A DNA stretch of 24,143 bases. Source: a virus. The DNA is taken from positions 1 to 24,143 of IMG/VR virus record IMGVR_UViG_3300048780_000322; one strand, given 5' to 3'. The translations under genes and the position numbers were made by a program. Shown here in pieces: positions 14,587 to 21,764 of this stretch (position 1 is its first letter; every line of letters starts with the position of its first letter). The notes beneath the pieces are model-generated. The model did no database searches, was not told where the DNA came from, and saw only the letters and a program-made list of their open reading frames with translations.

Positions 14587-16277
14587 GTTTGGTTATAGCC
14601 GAGATCATTGAACACCCAGTACGACGTGAGGAGTTCGAGTCCGAGATTCGCGGCGATGCCATCAAATACAACCTTGATAAGGAATTGTTTGCCCTTGATG
14701 CTGTTCACACTGAAGAAGATATTTTTGAGCTGCGCGAGATTGGTGATGGTCTGGCGCTTCACAAGCACGAACGGCTGTACCTGGACGGCAAGCCCGTAAG
14801 CGGTGTAGTTCGTGGTTGAGCGGTCAAGCGTCCATGTTTCATGGCTTAATCCTTCATTCGCAATCGCGGTGATGTGCGCGACGAATCCGGCATTGTTGCC
14901 TTCAAGAATAGTCACTTCATCTCCCACCTGCGCGTCATACGCTCCAGATGCGGTCGCGTCCACGACGAGTTGGTTGTAGGCAGTGGAGGCGTTGCTCGTC
15001 GTGATGTGTCCCCAAAGCTGGCGCTTGAAATTATAGATTGAGAGCGAGACATTGAAACTGATTGCCGGGGCATCGGTGATGGAGTTTAAAATCCCCAAGT
15101 TCAAAACCACGGCTTCAACGGTCTTATCGGTCGGCCCGAAATAGAGACGTTGGTATTTGATTCTCCCAAGTCCCAACTCTTCGGAAACGAACATCGCGGT
15201 TGAGGGAGGTTGCGCGACGAGCGCGGCGACATGATTCACACCTCCCGCCGTATACCCTATCGTGATGCGATTGTATGATGAGTCGAGAAATACCGAGTAG
15301 ACGAAAAGGTTATAGGTTTCACCCGTAGGAACGGGGATGTACGCCCATGCCTTTCGCGCGATCATATACAGATAGACACCCGGCTTCATCTTTCCATATT
15401 GCTTCGTATTGCCGGAAGTGGTCGTGATGGTAAAGACGAGCATATCGTTCACGAGAAGCATCTGTTGGGGAAGCACCCAAGTATTGTCGTAATTGTTGAA
15501 CGAAAGCAGGTCATCAAAGACCCCAAACAATTCGCTCACAGTTGTTCCATTCGTGACGAGGACTTGACGTTGTGTCTTCACGACCCAGTTTTCACCGTAG
15601 GTTGCGATGGCGAGTATTTGTCCGGGCGTCCATTTCCACGGCACTTTCGAGCGAAGGGAGTTTCCATCCCATAAGATGATCGCACCTTGATTGTAGAGAT
15701 TTGCTCCGATGAGAATCCCCGTCGGACCGGCCTTAATTGAGGCGATTGTCATATTGGAAGGAAGCGTGAACGCATTATCACTATAGGTCCCGTCGCTGAA
15801 AACGCAGGCGACTTTGTTATTGTTCGCGATAAGAATGAGGTCTTCGTACCACGTCATCGGATGATTCCCGCCGTCGAGGCTTTGGAAGGTGTCGTTCCAT
15901 GTCGTGCCGTCGTATTTGCCGAGGTGGTTGTTTGAGGTTCCGCAGGAATAGAAAAGATTTCCATACTGGTCTGCCATCATGCCCGATCCGAAGCCTCCCG
16001 GAGAATGGACGTTCGTGAAGTCGTACGCGCCGGGCGTTGTCTCCTTCCATATCTGGCCGGAATTGTCCTGGAGGTAGAGATAATTGTTCAGGACGGCTTG
16101 ATGCCGCACCTCTCCCAACGTGCTGAAGGTGGTGCTGTTCGCCTTATCAACCATTGAATACATCGTGGCAATGCCAAACTTGGAAGGAATGAATCCTTGG
16201 GAATAGAAATTCGTCCCGAGAATCGGGAGATCCGAGAATCCGTCAAAAGCTCCAAATGGGACGACGCGAAGTGCCAT
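14583..16277 (-). CDS. Nozzle-like tail protein, beta-propeller character
   Basis: This 564-aa product consists largely of beta strands with repeating turns such as YGNLFYSCGTSNNHLGKYDG, YEDLILIANNNKVACVF, TGILIGANLYNQGAIILWDG and ENWVVKTQRQVLVTNG, a blade-like periodicity in the first 330 residues. A beta-sandwich C-terminus follows. Podovirus tail nozzles (T7 gp12, P22 gp10) have such propeller cores, and the gene lies with the adaptor-like protein, so this role is the best guess. The leader is G-free (CAATCTCAAATAAC) and there is no Shine-Dalgarno site. Full length is plausible, with no break or frameshift seen. Homology to a named nozzle is inferred. Confidence 0.65.
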   Translation of the reverse strand: MALRVVPFGAFDGFSDLPILGTNFYSQGFIPSKFGIATMYSMVDKANSTTFSTLGEVRHQAVLNNYLYLQDNSGQIWKETTPGAYDFTNVHSPGGFGSGMMADQYGNLFYSCGTSNNHLGKYDGTTWNDTFQSLDGGNHPMTWYEDLILIANNNKVACVFSDGTYSDNAFTLPSNMTIASIKAGPTGILIGANLYNQGAIILWDGNSLRSKVPWKWTPGQILAIATYGENWVVKTQRQVLVTNGTTVSELFGVFDDLLSFNNYDNTWVLPQQMLLVNDMLVFTITTTSGNTKQYGKMKPGVYLYMIARKAWAYIPVPTGETYNLFVYSVFLDSSYNRITIGYTAGGVNHVAALVAQPPSTAMFVSEELGLGRIKYQRLYFGPTDKTVEAVVLNLGILNSITDAPAISFNVSLSIYNFKRQLWGHITTSNASTAYNQLVVDATASGAYDAQVGDEVTILEGNNAGFVAHITAIANEGLSHETWTLDRSTTNYTAYGLAVQVQPFVLVKRQTITNLAQLKNIFFSVNSIKGKQFLIKVVFDGIAANLGLELLTSYWVFNDLGYNQT

Positions 16278-16278
16278 G

Positions 16279-16518
16279 TTATTTGAGATTGAATGACGTT
16301 ATGTTGATTCCGACGACGCGGAAGAAAAGGTAGGTGATAATCAGACCCGCCAACGTAAAGAGGAACCACTTAATCGCGGTCTCCGTCCACTTTGCGGCGA
16401 AATGCTCCTGAGACGCCTTAATGAATGTGTCGAGTTTGATCTCAACCCGATCAACCGCCTCCGAAGTGTGTTTGATGTCGTCTTGCATATGGGCGATGGT
16501 TATATTAACGTCTTCCAT
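16279..16518 (-). CDS. Coiled-coil membrane protein, XhlA/holin-partner-like
   Basis: The 79-aa product has an N-terminal amphipathic coiled region (INITIAHMQDDI-type heptads, residues 4-40) and one hydrophobic segment (AIKWFLFTLAGLIITYLFF, about 48-66) with a short tail. This is the layout of XhlA/hemolysin-type proteins that work with a holin, but it would also suit a virion-associated membrane protein. It is placed between two tail genes, not in the lysis cluster at 6400-7516. It begins one base after the LamG protein stop and its leader lacks a Shine-Dalgarno site. Confidence 0.6.
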   Translation of the reverse strand: MEDVNITIAHMQDDIKHTSEAVDRVEIKLDTFIKASQEHFAAKWTETAIKWFLFTLAGLIITYLFFRVVGINITSFNLK

Positions 16519-16519
16519 T

Positions 16520-18841
16520 TCATTGGTATTTGTCCGTATAGTCGGTGTTCTGTTTTTCGTATTTATCGGAATAGGTCGTTCCTTGCGGGGTGTACTTGCC
16601 GGAATAGGAAGTTCCCTGATGGGTGAACCGGCTTGCGAACACGGACTGAAGACCGTTTATAAATAGTTTGATTCGAGCGATCGCGGAAACGGCAAGTGTA
16701 CGAACGAAGGTGCGTTGTTTGGAAAGTGAAACGGCACTTGTAGCGCTCTGTATGATGGCTCGGAGAAGAAGTCTGCCCTTGCTGAGTGTGACGGAGATCG
16801 CGGCGGTGACGGCCAAGGTGACATTGTGCATTCCCGCTTTTGAAAGCGAGACGACTGCGCTTACTGACTGGGTCAGAGTTTTAAATGACAGCCGCCCTTT
16901 AGCGAGCGTCACTATGGCGGTAGCAGATTGTGTGATGGCTTTAAGGAACAATCGGCTAGCCGTCATGGTCGCACTCGCCGTTGCGGAGATAGTCAGAGTT
17001 GCGAACTTGAGAAGCCCCTTCGCGAGCGAAACGACTGCGGTTGCTGATTTGGTGATGGTGCGGTAAAACGTCGCTTGTTTTGCAAGGGAGACCACTGAAG
17101 TGGCCGATTGCGTGAGTGTCCTATATGCTATCTTGAGGCGCGCGAGAGAAACTGATATGGTCGCCGTGACGCTGATGGCGACGGCCTTAATCCAATTCTT
17201 TGAAATGGACGCAGTTGCGGCTGCCAATTGGGTGATGTTCTGCGTGTAGGTGATAGGGGTTGAATAGGTAACCTTGAGGACTGGAGTATTGAATCCCCAA
17301 TAATTTGCCTCCGCTGGTGCGCCATTTCCTATATCATATGTCGCCTCACGGACGGAAAAGAACGTATTGCCCGTTTTACTTATTTGCGCTATCCCCGAAG
17401 AATTGAGTGTCCATGTGAAAACACCCGATGCGGCGAGCGAAGTCTGTCCGATCGCGGTTGAAAACGCAATTGTACCCCCTTTATTAAAATCCGTACCAGA
17501 GACCGTCGTTCCTCCAGTGCTGGAATAGATGTTGTAAGCCTCGGTATTCGTTCCCCCGCTTGAAATAGCCGCACCGGTAAGCGTTAGCGTGGCGGCGGCG
17601 ATGTAAACACCCGACCCCAGTGAAGACGTATCGAACACCAAAAATCCACGTTCAATGAAGTAATTGGTTCCATTCCATGCTGATTGTACGTATGCAGGCG
17701 CGCTTCTTTCCGTACCAGCGCTAGCAGCATGAATAGTCGCCCAGGGCGTTCCTTGGTCATATACCGAACCGTATGATGTTGCGGAGAAAGATGCCATATT
17801 CCGTGTCAGAGTGACGCTGGCTAGTGCGGATACAGCAAGTGAGACGGTTTTCAATAATCCCTTCGCCAGCGTGACAGATGCGGTTGCTGTGACGGAGAAT
17901 GCCCGATATGCGGAAAGGAGTCTTGAAAGGGAGACCACTGAAGCGGCTGATTGTGTGAGCGTCCTATAAGCCGTCTTGAGGCGGGAAAGAGCAACACTCG
18001 CGGTAGCGGCAATCGTTATACCAAGAACCTTTGTCTTTGCCTTTGAGAGGGATATGACGCTCGTCACGGATTGCGCAATCGCTCTAAAGTAGCTTGACTG
18101 TCTAACGAGTGATATAGAACCTGTTGCTGATTGCGTGATGGCCTGATTGTAGGTGGTCGAGGAAGAAAAAGGATATTGAAGACCCGCCCCGCCGTTGTAT
18201 AGTTGCGTTATTTCGGTGCTAGTAAGCGCTCTGCTCCAAACACCAAGCTCATCTATGAGTCCACTGAATGCACGAAACTTTGTGGTGTGGTTAGAGTCAG
18301 TTTCATATCCTACACTCGCTACACCAGAGTACGGACTCGCAGGAGTATTAGTAGCACCAGTCGTTTGAACCCCATTTTTGTAAAAGTATAAAGTTCCCGA
18401 ACGCCTTATCATCGCAACGTGAACCCATACGCCATTTGACAGCGTGATGCTTGGGTCTTCCCAAGCAACCGACCCAAAAAGACCAATCAATTTACTTCCA
18501 CCACCCCCATAGTTTGCGCCAACGCCAAGCCCCCACCCCGCAGAGTCATCGCCGTTGTAAAAAATAAATCCGTTGTCCGTAGCTTGAGGAATAACCGGCT
18601 TGATCCATCCCGCGACCGTAAAATTGTCTACGACAGAGGTGGGGTTTGCGGAAAGAGCAACTGTTTCGGGGGTAGTGTCTGTTTTTAAGAAATTACCAGC
18701 GCTGCCTATAATTCCAGTTCCCCATTTTGTTCCCGAACCAGCGAACGTCCCGGTGTTTCCATTACCCGTTGCATCGCTAACGGTAGTACCCGTATTTTCA
18801 TCAAACTTCCAATATGCAGCTATATTATCGGTAAGTGCCAT
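16520..18841 (-). CDS. 773-aa LamG-domain fibre protein with 16 short repeats
   Basis: Residues 1-225 form a LamG/concanavalin-like lectin domain: it opens NIAAYWKFDENTGTTVSD, has a core HVAMIRRSGTLYFYKNGVQ, and ends with the canonical DELGVWSRALTSTEITQLYN. Residues 231-350 are six 20-aa repeats. Residues 351-531 form a separate beta domain that includes RGFLVFDTSSL, in the style of DNRLRE-type modules. Residues 532-732 are ten more 20-aa repeats. The C-terminus has three 11-aa repeats of the type QGTxYSxKY. The repeats follow YRTLTQSATSVVSLAK. The protein is probably a tail fibre or surface adhesin with a carbohydrate-binding tip, on the outside of the virion. An ATG with AAAG upstream starts it; a hairpin lies before it. 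Confidence 0.78.
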   Translation of the reverse strand: MALTDNIAAYWKFDENTGTTVSDATGNGNTGTFAGSGTKWGTGIIGSAGNFLKTDTTPETVALSANPTSVVDNFTVAGWIKPVIPQATDNGFIFYNGDDSAGWGLGVGANYGGGGSKLIGLFGSVAWEDPSITLSNGVWVHVAMIRRSGTLYFYKNGVQTTGATNTPASPYSGVASVGYETDSNHTTKFRAFSGLIDELGVWSRALTSTEITQLYNGGAGLQYPFSSSTTYNQAITQSATGSISLVRQSSYFRAIAQSVTSVISLSKAKTKVLGITIAATASVALSRLKTAYRTLTQSAASVVSLSRLLSAYRAFSVTATASVTLAKGLLKTVSLAVSALASVTLTRNMASFSATSYGSVYDQGTPWATIHAASAGTERSAPAYVQSAWNGTNYFIERGFLVFDTSSLGSGVYIAAATLTLTGAAISSGGTNTEAYNIYSSTGGTTVSGTDFNKGGTIAFSTAIGQTSLAASGVFTWTLNSSGIAQISKTGNTFFSVREATYDIGNGAPAEANYWGFNTPVLKVTYSTPITYTQNITQLAAATASISKNWIKAVAISVTATISVSLARLKIAYRTLTQSATSVVSLAKQATFYRTITKSATAVVSLAKGLLKFATLTISATASATMTASRLFLKAITQSATAIVTLAKGRLSFKTLTQSVSAVVSLSKAGMHNVTLAVTAAISVTLSKGRLLLRAIIQSATSAVSLSKQRTFVRTLAVSAIARIKLFINGLQSVFASRFTHQGTSYSGKYTPQGTTYSDKYEKQNTDYTDKYQ
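16646..17248 (-). repeat. Ten tandem 20-aa (60-bp) repeats, block B
   Basis: Residues 532-732 of the LamG protein divide into ten units, the first 21 aa and the rest 20 aa long. The consensus is an aromatic residue, then RTLTQSATAVVSLAKG and three variable residues. DNA copies are diverged, so this is an old protein repeat rather than a recent DNA tandem array. Confidence 0.8.
17792..18151 (-). repeat. Six tandem 20-aa (60-bp) repeats, block A
   Basis: Residues 231-350 of the LamG protein hold six units of the same 20-aa repeat as block B. The two blocks are separated by a 181-residue nonrepetitive beta domain. Confidence 0.8.
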
Positions 18842-18856
18842 GTTCTTTATTCAAAG

Positions 18857-18878
18857 AGGGGCAGATGATTCCGCCCCT
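18857..18878 (-). promoter_or_regulatory. GC-rich intergenic hairpin before the LamG gene
   Basis: AGGGGC and GCCCCT form a perfect 6-bp stem with a 10-nt loop in the gap between the 121-aa gene and the LamG gene. On the minus strand only CTTT follows, so it is at most a weak terminator. mRNA processing or stability is an alternative role. Confidence 0.45.
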
Positions 18879-18884
18879 GCGTCA

Positions 18885-19250
18885 TCATGTCTGCTGTAAC
18901 TTGATCGTGAACTGAATCTTGTCGCCTGCCGCGAGAACAACTCCAGTGAAGTCGCCTTTGACGTAGAGGTTGCCCGTCGAGGAAGCGTCGAAGAGTCCGG
19001 CGTTCGTTATCGTCTCGCCGGAGACGGACGTGAGGGTTGAGACGTTCTGCAAAGTGTCGTTCGTGACGGTCGTTGTGACGATCGTCTGAGTCGATGCCGC
19101 GCGCTCTGCGGTGACCTCGGTAAAGAGAGTCGTGTCAGTCACGCCTGACGTTCCTGCGCCAGTTCCCCAACCAACATACGGAGTGGTGACTGCCGTATTG
19201 GTATTCGCTATGAGTTTTGCCCGCCCTGTGTTTGTAAGGACCGTAGCCAT
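18885..19250 (-). CDS. Phage fibre/collar-type structural protein
   Basis: The 121-aa product starts MATVLTNTGRAKLIA. The pattern YVGWGTGAGTSGVTDTTLFTE, then ...TNDTLQNV..., then ITNAGLFDASSTGNLYVKG and GDKIQFTIKLQ is typical of small phage structural proteins annotated as tail fibre or collar. Its first 14 codons overlap the end of the 70-aa gene upstream. The leader CAATCTCAAACA is almost G-free; the same CAATCTCAAA precedes the nozzle-like gene. It is likely part of the mature virion, near the tail. It follows the decoration-like and 70-aa genes in the head-proximal order. Confidence 0.7.
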   Translation of the reverse strand: MATVLTNTGRAKLIANTNTAVTTPYVGWGTGAGTSGVTDTTLFTEVTAERAASTQTIVTTTVTNDTLQNVSTLTSVSGETITNAGLFDASSTGNLYVKGDFTGVVLAAGDKIQFTIKLQQT

Positions 19251-19420
19251 TGTTTGAGATTGCTTAGTTTGATTTTTATGTATGAGACGACCTTTTGAAT
19301 CCGATTGCCGCCGACGATCACGCCGAGATCTTCGCGCTTGCCGTTGGCGCGAATGATCGTTGCCTCGAACGTGAACTGCTGTCCGGTTTGCGTATTCATG
19401 GTGGAGTAATTGAGGGGCAT
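19208..19420 (-). CDS. Small hypothetical protein in virion module
   Basis: The 70-aa product includes FTFEATIIRANGKREDLGVI and a basic C-terminal helix. No motif is recognised. The ATG at 19420 has AGGA six bases upstream, inside the 3' arm of a strong hairpin; an in-frame ATG at 19399 is an alternative. The last 43 bp overlap the next gene. Because the site is sequestered, expression may depend on translation of, or RNA folding after, the gene upstream. Confidence 0.55.
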   Translation of the reverse strand: MPLNYSTMNTQTGQQFTFEATIIRANGKREDLGVIVGGNRIQKVVSYIKIKLSNLKQWLRSLQTQGGQNS

Positions 19421-19423
19421 CAC

Positions 19424-19448
19424 CCGTCCTGCCCGAAGGCAGGAACGG
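19424..19448 (-). promoter_or_regulatory. Strong TTCG-loop hairpin overlapping a ribosome site
   Basis: On the minus strand CCGT-T-CCTGCC-TTCG-GGCAGG-ACGG forms a 10-bp stem with one bulge and a stable UUCG tetraloop. The AGGA next to the start at 19420 is part of the 3' arm. There is no T-tract after the stem, so a translation or RNA-stability role is likelier than termination. Confidence 0.6.
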
Positions 19449-19459
19449 ATGAAGTGCGA

Positions 19460-19957
19460 CTAGAGTGTCGCGTACTGCGGGAAGAACTCGCCAACGGTGT
19501 TGACGTACGCTGCGTTCGGAACGACGGTCGCATCGTCGAGATTCGTGGAGCCGCCAACAAAGTTACCAGTGCCGGTGGGATTCACGATGACGAAGCCGAT
19601 TGCTACGTAGCCATCAGCGACCGAAGGGAAGACAACCGCGCCGAGAGTCGCTGCCTCGGTTCCCATCTGCGTCGCAAGCGTGCCTGCGGCATTGACGGAG
19701 AACACAAAGACATTGAACTTGGCGTTTGTGACGGTGCCGGCGAGGGCCGCGCAGTCAGCCGTGGTCTTGGAATAGACCTGGCCGTCGATCATGAAATAGA
19801 TCGTGTTCGCGAACTTCGCGAGCGCCGATGTAGATCCATGGATGGCGAGACCTCCGGTGACGAGCAGAGCGTTCACTGTTGCACGCTGCAACTTGTCGAA
19901 TAATCCAGAGAGTTCGGTCTCCATGTTCGGGAAGTTGATTGATTTTGTTCGTGCCAT
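19460..19957 (-). CDS. Capsid decoration-like structural protein
   Basis: This 165-aa product begins with an N-terminal helix (ELSGLFDKLQRATVNALLVTGG), then a beta domain with AKFANTIYFMIDGQVYSKT, TNAKFNVFVFSVNAAGTLA, ADGYVAIGFVIVNPTGTGNF and NLDDATVVPNAAYV. I have seen this pattern in small phage structural proteins immediately after the capsid gene. Position directly downstream of the major capsid gene suggests a head decoration or stabilising protein. The 20 nt before the ATG contain no G and no Shine-Dalgarno site. It lies between two hairpins (19986-20022 and 19424-19448). Confidence 0.65.
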   Translation of the reverse strand: MARTKSINFPNMETELSGLFDKLQRATVNALLVTGGLAIHGSTSALAKFANTIYFMIDGQVYSKTTADCAALAGTVTNAKFNVFVFSVNAAGTLATQMGTEAATLGAVVFPSVADGYVAIGFVIVNPTGTGNFVGGSTNLDDATVVPNAAYVNTVGEFFPQYATL

Positions 19958-19985
19958 TTGAATAGATTGATTGATTGCGACCTTT

Positions 19986-20022
19986 ACTCCAATCCCCGCT
20001 TGTTTAGGGCGGGGATTGGAGT
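19986..20022. promoter_or_regulatory. 14-bp perfect inverted repeat after the capsid gene
   Basis: ACTCCAATCCCCGC (19986-19999) and GCGGGGATTGGAGT (20009-20022) are exact complements around a 9-nt loop. It sits between the capsid stop (20031) and the decoration-like gene. Neither strand has a T-tract after the stem, so it may shape mRNA decay or partial termination and thus protein ratio. Confidence 0.65.
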
Positions 20023-20030
20023 GCTAGTGA

Positions 20031-20642
20031 CTAGGTCCAGGAGCCGGTGCAGAACAGTTCTGCCGCGAACTTGCGGCGGTTGTCCTTCGTGACAGCGCCA
20101 TAGACGTAAAGGTCTTTGTACGCTGCACCGAAGTTACCAATGAGCTGCTCTTCAATTTCCGCTTCAAGAACTTTGTCCGCAAACGTCTTCCAGTTCTTCT
20201 GGATGGCGAGTGCGTGATAGCCGTTCGTGTTGTCTCCGGTGAGACGGGCCGAGCTGAAGACCTTGAAGCCTGCGAGCATGGTGATGAAGCCTTTCTTCAC
20301 CAATTCCTCGTAAGCTGCGGGGACGTTCAGCACGACACCAGTCGCCTGCGGGATAGCGTCTGCGATTTCGGTCGGGAGCACAAGATTGCGCTCATCTTCC
20401 GGAACCTCGTTTGCGTCGAGCATCTGGCGAAGCTGGAGCATGGTGACGAGCAGGTTCGACTTCGTGATCGCGAGCGGGGTTACCGCTTCGATCGCGTAGG
20501 TCGCGCCTGCACCGATCACGCCGCCCGTGTACTGGGTGACTTCGTTCAGGTCGTCGGTGATCGTGATAGCGGTCGTGGACGAATAGGTCGCGACGCGATA
20601 CCACTGGGTGTGACCGAGGGCTTTGAAGCCACGGCCGACCAT
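20031..20642 (-). CDS. Major capsid protein, C-terminal part only
   Basis: The 203-aa frame includes an inserted small beta domain at its start (GRGFKALGHTQWYRVATYSS...TITDDLNEVTQY...GAGATYAIE) and then an HK97-fold capsid C-terminal part: LLVTMLQLRQMLDANEVPEDERNLVLP, then ...YEELVKKGFITMLAGFKVFSSARL, then WKTFADKVLEAEIEEQL. The frame stays open upstream for 21 more codons (VTGSSTTFTSAM is clearly protein-like) to a stop at 20706-20708 without any start codon. Capsid proteins are normally 300-400 aa, so about the N-terminal third to half is missing. The truncation point meets the opposite-strand cassette at 20708. It could be a prophage remnant or an assembly join. Confidence 0.7.
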   Translation of the reverse strand: MVGRGFKALGHTQWYRVATYSSTTAITITDDLNEVTQYTGGVIGAGATYAIEAVTPLAITKSNLLVTMLQLRQMLDANEVPEDERNLVLPTEIADAIPQATGVVLNVPAAYEELVKKGFITMLAGFKVFSSARLTGDNTNGYHALAIQKNWKTFADKVLEAEIEEQLIGNFGAAYKDLYVYGAVTKDNRRKFAAELFCTGSWT

Positions 20643-20707
20643 CGCTGATGTGAACGTCGTGCTGGAGCCGGTGACGTTAGGGGAGCTGCTTGAAAGGACA
20701 GCTCGTT

Positions 20708-20872
20708 ATGGCAAAGCCGAACATCGTGTACGTCATCCAAGAGGAAGGCGACAAAAAGTATTGGCACCGAGCCGGCGTCGCGTTCGTCAATCGGGACGGC
20801 TCGCTCAACCTGAAGCTCGACCTGTTCCCGAACCTGCAAATGCAAGTCCGCGAACAGAAGGACGAGAAGTGA
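20708..20872 (+). CDS. Small conserved phage/plasmid protein (54 aa)
   Basis: The product starts MAKPNIVYVIQEEGDKKYWH and includes GVAFVNRDGSLNLKLDLFPN, a pattern (GVAF.N.DGSLNLKL) common in small mobile-element proteins of unknown role. AAAGGA lies nine bases before this ATG, which is why it was chosen over a TTG 18 bases upstream. It starts the plus-strand cassette with a zinc ribbon and a CHC2 protein. The stretch directly upstream is antisense capsid coding, so no promoter of its own is evident. Confidence 0.75.
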   Translation: MAKPNIVYVIQEEGDKKYWHRAGVAFVNRDGSLNLKLDLFPNLQMQVREQKDEK

Positions 20873-21015
20873 TCCATTTTGAATGTGGAGGAGAGGTCAT
20901 TTCCAACAGCCCTTTCCTCCCATATTTTTGTCTTCGCTGTCGAAAGGTCACGTGGAAAGTTCACGTTGTGGCATTCCACGTCTTGAAGTTTCTGCATTCA
21001 CCGAAAGACAACTGA
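20869..21015 (+). CDS. Mini zinc-ribbon protein
   Basis: The 48-aa product starts at GTG overlapping the previous TGA (GTGA) and reads MIHFECGGEVI...PYFCLRCRKVTWKV. One Cys-Gly-Gly and a C-L-R-C pair suggest a small zinc-binding unit, although the fourth ligand is not clear (a His follows later). The overlap and the same strand show it belongs to the cassette with the CHC2 gene. Function unknown. Confidence 0.6.
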   Translation: MIHFECGGEVISNSPFLPYFCLRCRKVTWKVHVVAFHVLKFLHSPKDN

Positions 21016-21025
21016 GGAGGGCGAT

Positions 21026-21583
21026 ATGCTCGACTTTAATTGCATCAAGGAAATCAAACTCACTGATGTTCTCGCGCGCTATAAGATCGCATTACGCTTC
21101 AAGGGCGATTACGCGGTATGCGCGTGTCCGCTCCCGAGCCACAAAAAGGGAGATAACACGAAAAGCTTTTCGATCAACCTGGCGGGTAATTACTTCCGCT
21201 GTTTCTCTGATTCCTGCAACGCGAACAACGGCGGCAAGCGCGGCGGGGATGTCATCAACTTCGTCGCGCTGATGGAAGGCTGCCGGGAGAAAGACGCGGC
21301 GCAAAAACTGGCCGACTGGTACGGGGTACAAAATGAAACGCCCCAGCACATAGCCGAGGCGTCGAAAGAAAAACCGAAAACCGAACCACAAAAGACCTAT
21401 CCAGAGTCTAACGGTTCGGGTGATAGCGTCAAGTACACCGAGAAGGTCAGAGTATGGTTCGATGAGCTATGGCCGCGCCGGGACGGTGAGAGCGATTTAG
21501 ACTGGCGCAAACGAGTTCTCCGGGCTGTCATAACGGAGCTGATTCGGAACTATAAGTCCGGGAAAGCTGGTCGGACTCTATGA
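21026..21583 (+). CDS. CHC2 zinc-finger protein, stand-alone primase-type
   Basis: This 185-aa protein contains a DnaG-type CHC2 zinc finger at residues 27-74: CACPLPSH, about 20 residues, then FRCFSDSC, and a closing GGDVINFVALMEG. In DnaG the finger binds single-stranded template DNA. Here the TOPRIM catalytic core that should follow is absent; the rest is a charged linker (EKPKTEPQK) and a helical C-terminus ending VITELIRNYKSG. GAGGAGG lies six bases before the ATG, so the start is firm. It is the last gene of the plus cassette and its final 56 bp overlap the RGRP-type gene on the other strand. It may recruit a primase or replisome part, or be a truncated primase. Confidence 0.78.
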   Translation: MLDFNCIKEIKLTDVLARYKIALRFKGDYAVCACPLPSHKKGDNTKSFSINLAGNYFRCFSDSCNANNGGKRGGDVINFVALMEGCREKDAAQKLADWYGVQNETPQHIAEASKEKPKTEPQKTYPESNGSGDSVKYTEKVRVWFDELWPRRDGESDLDWRKRVLRAVITELIRNYKSGKAGRTL

Positions 21584-21728
21584 CCTTCAATGGTCTGCCC
21601 CTACGTTTTTGCGCGGGGGTTTTTTCTACTTGTAAAATGGCAAGCTCGGCGTCGATCCGCTCGCGCTCGCTGAGTAAAAGTTCAACCGCCTGCTGCTTGA
21701 GCTGGGCAACTTGTTCGAATGTGGTCAT
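21528..21728 (-). CDS. Small helical protein with RGRP AT-hook-like motif
   Basis: This 66-aa product starts MTTFEQVAQLKQQAVELLL, a long amphipathic helix, and continues to KRRGRPLK, an AT-hook-like DNA-minor-groove motif. AAAGGAG five bases before the ATG supports the start at 21728. The 3' end overlaps the CHC2 gene of the opposite strand by 56 bp, and the terminator-like hairpin of the plus cassette lies inside it. It is the last gene of the minus group that begins with the HerA-like ATPase. A DNA-binding or regulatory role is inferred from the motif only. Confidence 0.65.
   Translation of the reverse strand: MTTFEQVAQLKQQAVELLLSERERIDAELAILQVEKTPAQKRRGRPLKVIESDQLSRTYSSESAPL
21598..21626 (+). 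terminator. Probable intrinsic terminator of the plus cassette
   Basis: CCCC (21598-21601) and GGGG (21615-21618) enclose a short loop and are followed by GTTTTTTC on the plus strand. The stem is short, so efficiency is uncertain. It is placed 15 bp after the CHC2 stop. Confidence 0.45.
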
Positions 21729-21764
21729 TCAATCTCCTTTGTGCGTCGCAGGGAAAAGGGTTAA

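Noticed and set aside
16646-18151. 60-bp periodic DNA resembling a CRISPR or satellite array
   Set aside because: The period is a diverged 20-aa protein repeat inside one open frame; no spacers or identical repeats.
8268-20705. Recoded TGA or TAG (as in some CPR bacteria or phages)
   Set aside because: Long frames of 500-770 aa are free of internal TGA and TAG, and both codons end genes at plausible places.
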